Shown here: one piece after another, positions 61,751 to 64,000 of the stretch
Position numbering within the stretch: the first letter of the stretch is position 1
Layout: each line of letters begins with the position of its first letter
Source of the DNA: an uncultured Tenacibaculum sp.
Lineage (GTDB): Bacteria; Bacteroidota; Bacteroidia; Flavobacteriales; Flavobacteriaceae
Reading direction: 5' to 3'
Length of the DNA: 64,000 bases
NCBI GenBank assembly: GCA_947501615.1
Contig: CANMWK010000017.1
Coordinates: 1-64,000 of the forward strand
The notes under the pieces: generated by a model
The model's input: only the letters and a program-made list of their open reading frames with translations
What the model was told of the DNA's origin: nothing
The model's database searches: none
Program-made: the position numbers and the translations under genes

Positions 61751-62686
61751 ATGGATTTGAAAAAATATTATAGTAACGGAAAATTATTACTAACAGGAGA
61801 ATACCTTGTTTTAGATGGGGCTAGATCATTAGCCATACCTACAAAATACGGTCAAGATTTAACCGTAACTCCAATAGAACAACCTGAAATAATTTGGGGG
61901 AGTTTTACAAACACTGGTGAATGTTGGTTTGAAGCAGCTTTTAGTTCACCAAATCTTCGTTTAATCTCAGCTACTTTTAACTCAGATAAAGAAGGAAGTT
62001 CTGATCAAATCGCTGAAACCTTACAGCATATTTTACAGGAAGCAAAAAATTTAAATCCTGATTTTTTGCAAACCAATAACGGTTATATTGTAAAAACTCA
62101 TTTAAGTTTTCCTCAAAATTGGGGACTAGGTAGTTCTTCTACCTTAATTAACAATATCGCTTCGTGGGCAAAAGTGAATCCGTTCGATTTACTTTGGAAT
62201 GCTTTTTCTGGAAGTGGTTATGATATTGCTTGCGCAAAATACAACGTTCCTATTTTTTATGAATTAGAAAACAATCAACCAACTATTACCGAAGTTAACT
62301 TCTCTCCTACTTTTTCAGATAATTTATATTTTATTTTTCTGAATCAGAAACAAAACAGTAGAGAAGGCATCAAGAGATATAAAGAGAAAAGACAAAACAT
62401 ACAAAAAGAGATTCAAATTATTTCTCAAATCTCCAACAAGTTGAGTACTGCAGAAAGTTTACCTGAATTTGAAGAACTTTTAAATACTCATGAAGATTTA
62501 ATTTCTTCAATTATTGAACTACCTAAAGTTAAAGATCGATTATTTACTGATTATTTTGGTTCGGTAAAAAGTTTAGGTGCTTGGGGAGGCGATTTTGTCT
62601 TAGCCACAGGAAATGAAGACACTTCTAAATATTTTAAAAACAAAGGGTTTGAAGTTGTCATTCCTTTTAATGAAATGATTTTATGA
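61751..62686 (+). CDS. GYDIA family GHMP kinase (mevalonate-pathway type)
   Basis: A 311-residue kinase of the GHMP superfamily. The start GKLLLTGEYLVLDGARSLA is the substrate-side motif 1. PQNWGLGSSSTLINN is the phosphate loop of motif 2. SGSGYDIACAKY holds the GYDIA sequence that gives this group its name. The C-terminal GAWGGDFVLATG is motif 3. Position after HMG-CoA reductase suggests a mevalonate or phosphomevalonate kinase role, but which one is inference. The stop overlaps the start of the next gene by four bases (ATGA). Confidence 0.88.
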   Translation: MDLKKYYSNGKLLLTGEYLVLDGARSLAIPTKYGQDLTVTPIEQPEIIWGSFTNTGECWFEAAFSSPNLRLISATFNSDKEGSSDQIAETLQHILQEAKNLNPDFLQTNNGYIVKTHLSFPQNWGLGSSSTLINNIASWAKVNPFDLLWNAFSGSGYDIACAKYNVPIFYELENNQPTITEVNFSPTFSDNLYFIFLNQKQNSREGIKRYKEKRQNIQKEIQIISQISNKLSTAESLPEFEELLNTHEDLISSIIELPKVKDRLFTDYFGSVKSLGAWGGDFVLATGNEDTSKYFKNKGFEVVIPFNEMIL

Positions 62687-63894
62687 ACAAAGTCGTAATT
62701 ATAGGTGGTGGAGCTGCTGGTTTTTTTACTGCAATTAATGCAAAAGAGTTAAATCCTAATTTAGATATTACTATTCTTGAAAAAGGTAAAGATGTCTTAC
62801 AAAAAGTAAGGATTTCTGGTGGAGGGCGTTGTAATGTAACTCATGCTTGTTTTGAACCAAAAGAGTTGGTTAAGTTTTATCCTCGTGGAAAAAAAGAATT
62901 ACTAGGGCCATTTCATCAATTCATGACTGGAGATACCTTCGAGTGGTTTGAAAACAGAGGAGTTCCTTTAAAAATTGAAAGTGATAATCGTGTTTTTCCT
63001 GAAGCTAATACCTCTCAAGCGATTATCAATTGTTTTCAAAAAGCTGTTGAAAAACTAAATATCAAAGTGTTAACAAGTCAAAACGTAACTTCGTTTTATC
63101 AACAAGATGAAAATTGGGTTATCAACACTAAAAATGAGAAGTTTATTGCTGATAAATTAGTTGTTGCCGCAGGAAGTAGTAAAAAAATATGGGAACTTTC
63201 GAACGAACTTGGACATACAGTTATCAATACAGTTCCTTCCTTATTTACATTCAACATAAAGGATCAAAGAATCACCGATCTCAGTGGTGTTGCTGTTCCG
63301 AATGCTAGCGTGAAAATTTTAGACACGAAACTAGAAAACTTTGGACCGCTACTTATCACACATTGGGGTTTAAGCGGACCCGCTGTTTTAAAACTCTCTG
63401 CTTTTGGTGCTAGAATATTAGCTGATAAAAAATACAGTTATAAAGTTGCTGTAAACTGGCTTTCAAAAAGTACAAATCAGATCATTGAAGAGCTGAATGG
63501 TTTGAAAAAAGCGAATGCAAAGAAACAAATTGGCTTAAAGTCTCCTTTTTCAGAAATTCCAAGACGTTTGTGGGAGAGATTGCTACAAGCTTCAGATATT
63601 GATTTAAAACAGAATTGGGCTAACTTAACTAAAAATGAAGTTACTAATCTTGCCAACCAATTAACGAATTGTGTTTTTTCTGCGGAAGGAAAATCAACTT
63701 TTAAAGACGAATTCGTTACTGCTGGAGGAATCGATTTAAAAGAGATTAATTTTAAACGTTTTGAAAGTAAACTACATTCTAATTTATTTTTTGTCGGTGA
63801 AATATTGAATATTGACGCTGTTACTGGCGGGTTTAATTTTCAAAATGCTTGGACTGGTGGTTATATTTGTGCGAATGCAATTAGTAAGGAGTAA
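62683..63894 (+). CDS. BaiN/HI0933-like FAD-dependent oxidoreductase
   Basis: A 403-residue flavoprotein. The FAD-binding opening MNKVVIIGGGAAGFFTAI and the family signature RISGGGRCNVTHA are clear. The C-terminal GEILNIDAVTGGFNFQNAWTGGYICANA is the closing FAD motif. Such proteins are often named aminoacetone oxidase, but activity of relatives is mostly untested. The start overlaps the GHMP kinase stop by four bases, so translation is coupled. Its last codons (AGT AAG GAG TAA) lie inside the seven-base tandem repeat at the 3' end. Confidence 0.9.
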   Translation: MNKVVIIGGGAAGFFTAINAKELNPNLDITILEKGKDVLQKVRISGGGRCNVTHACFEPKELVKFYPRGKKELLGPFHQFMTGDTFEWFENRGVPLKIESDNRVFPEANTSQAIINCFQKAVEKLNIKVLTSQNVTSFYQQDENWVINTKNEKFIADKLVVAAGSSKKIWELSNELGHTVINTVPSLFTFNIKDQRITDLSGVAVPNASVKILDTKLENFGPLLITHWGLSGPAVLKLSAFGARILADKKYSYKVAVNWLSKSTNQIIEELNGLKKANAKKQIGLKSPFSEIPRRLWERLLQASDIDLKQNWANLTKNEVTNLANQLTNCVFSAEGKSTFKDEFVTAGGIDLKEINFKRFESKLHSNLFFVGEILNIDAVTGGFNFQNAWTGGYICANAISKE

Positions 63895-63939
63895 GGAGTA
63901 AGGAGTAAGGAGTAAGGAGTAAGGAGTAAGGAGTAAGGA
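63884..63939 (+). repeat. Eight tandem copies of GTAAGGA
   Basis: Eight perfect seven-base units begin inside the flavoprotein gene and run past its stop codon. The seven-base period would put stops in every frame, so the coding end is not affected by copy number beyond the second unit. The unit resembles a Shine-Dalgarno sequence. Confidence 0.95.
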
Positions 63940-64000
63940 AAATTAACAATTCATAAGACACTGTCCAAATTTTTCCAATTAGGAACGAGCAAAGCCAATA

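Noticed and set aside
63884..63939. CRISPR-like tandem array
   Set aside because: Units are seven bases with no spacers; it is a simple tandem repeat.

Overview
The window is AT-rich chromosomal DNA from a bacterium of the Bacteroidota, almost certainly a Flavobacteriaceae and probably marine. Several signs agree. Promoters follow the Bacteroidota pattern (TTG, about 20 bases, TAnnTTTG) and genes lack Shine-Dalgarno sequences. There are many lipoproteins, one T9SS-type sorting tail, fused secDF, an HPRT-adenylate kinase fusion, a BlaR1-TonB_C fusion, dipeptidyl peptidase IV beside POT transporters, and a class II HMG-CoA reductase with a GYDIA-type GHMP kinase. No insertion sequence, phage, CRISPR array or tRNA was seen.

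Layout. 1-0.65 kb: leader and four tandem promoters of what is inferred to be an rRNA operon running leftward out of the window. 1.4-4.9 kb: thrS-infC-rpmI-rplT translation operon, where infC appears to start at a rare ATA or ATT codon. 4.9-11.6 kb: two unknown proteins, secDF, hpt-adk fusion, obg. 11.6-14.9 kb (minus strand): surE, a small membrane protein, lpxB and two NlpC/P60 hydrolases in a tight operon. 15-21.8 kb: a secreted DUF1579-like protein, the tail-specific protease Prc, a DUF5648 lipoprotein, a DUF2797 protein, and GH3 plus a Crp-type regulator. 21.8-33.3 kb is the accessory part: many lipoproteins, among them an M15-peptidase-like one and three SH3-domain paralogues next to an Imm26-like protein, plus a COQ4-like protein. 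33.4-37.5 kb: a TPR protein, a DUF4350-like protein, and blaR1-TonB/blaI with a perfect 40-base operator palindrome. 37.9-39.9 kb: a probable small structured RNA divergent from lysS. 40-50 kb: five tandem paralogous right-handed beta-helix lipoproteins, probably surface-exported. 50.3-64 kb: a GH16 glycanase with a sorting tail, comEC, a thioredoxin-like protein, a dpp4-POT-POT peptide-use operon, HMG-CoA reductase fused to a DUF1569-like domain, a GYDIA GHMP kinase, a BaiN/HI0933-like flavoprotein, and a seven-base tandem repeat at its 3' end.

The least ordinary signals are the 37.9 kb small RNA, the beta-helix array with its shared leader motif and mosaic modules, the SH3-lipoprotein/Imm26 cluster, and the blaI operator. 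All functional calls come from reading motifs by eye; no database search was run.
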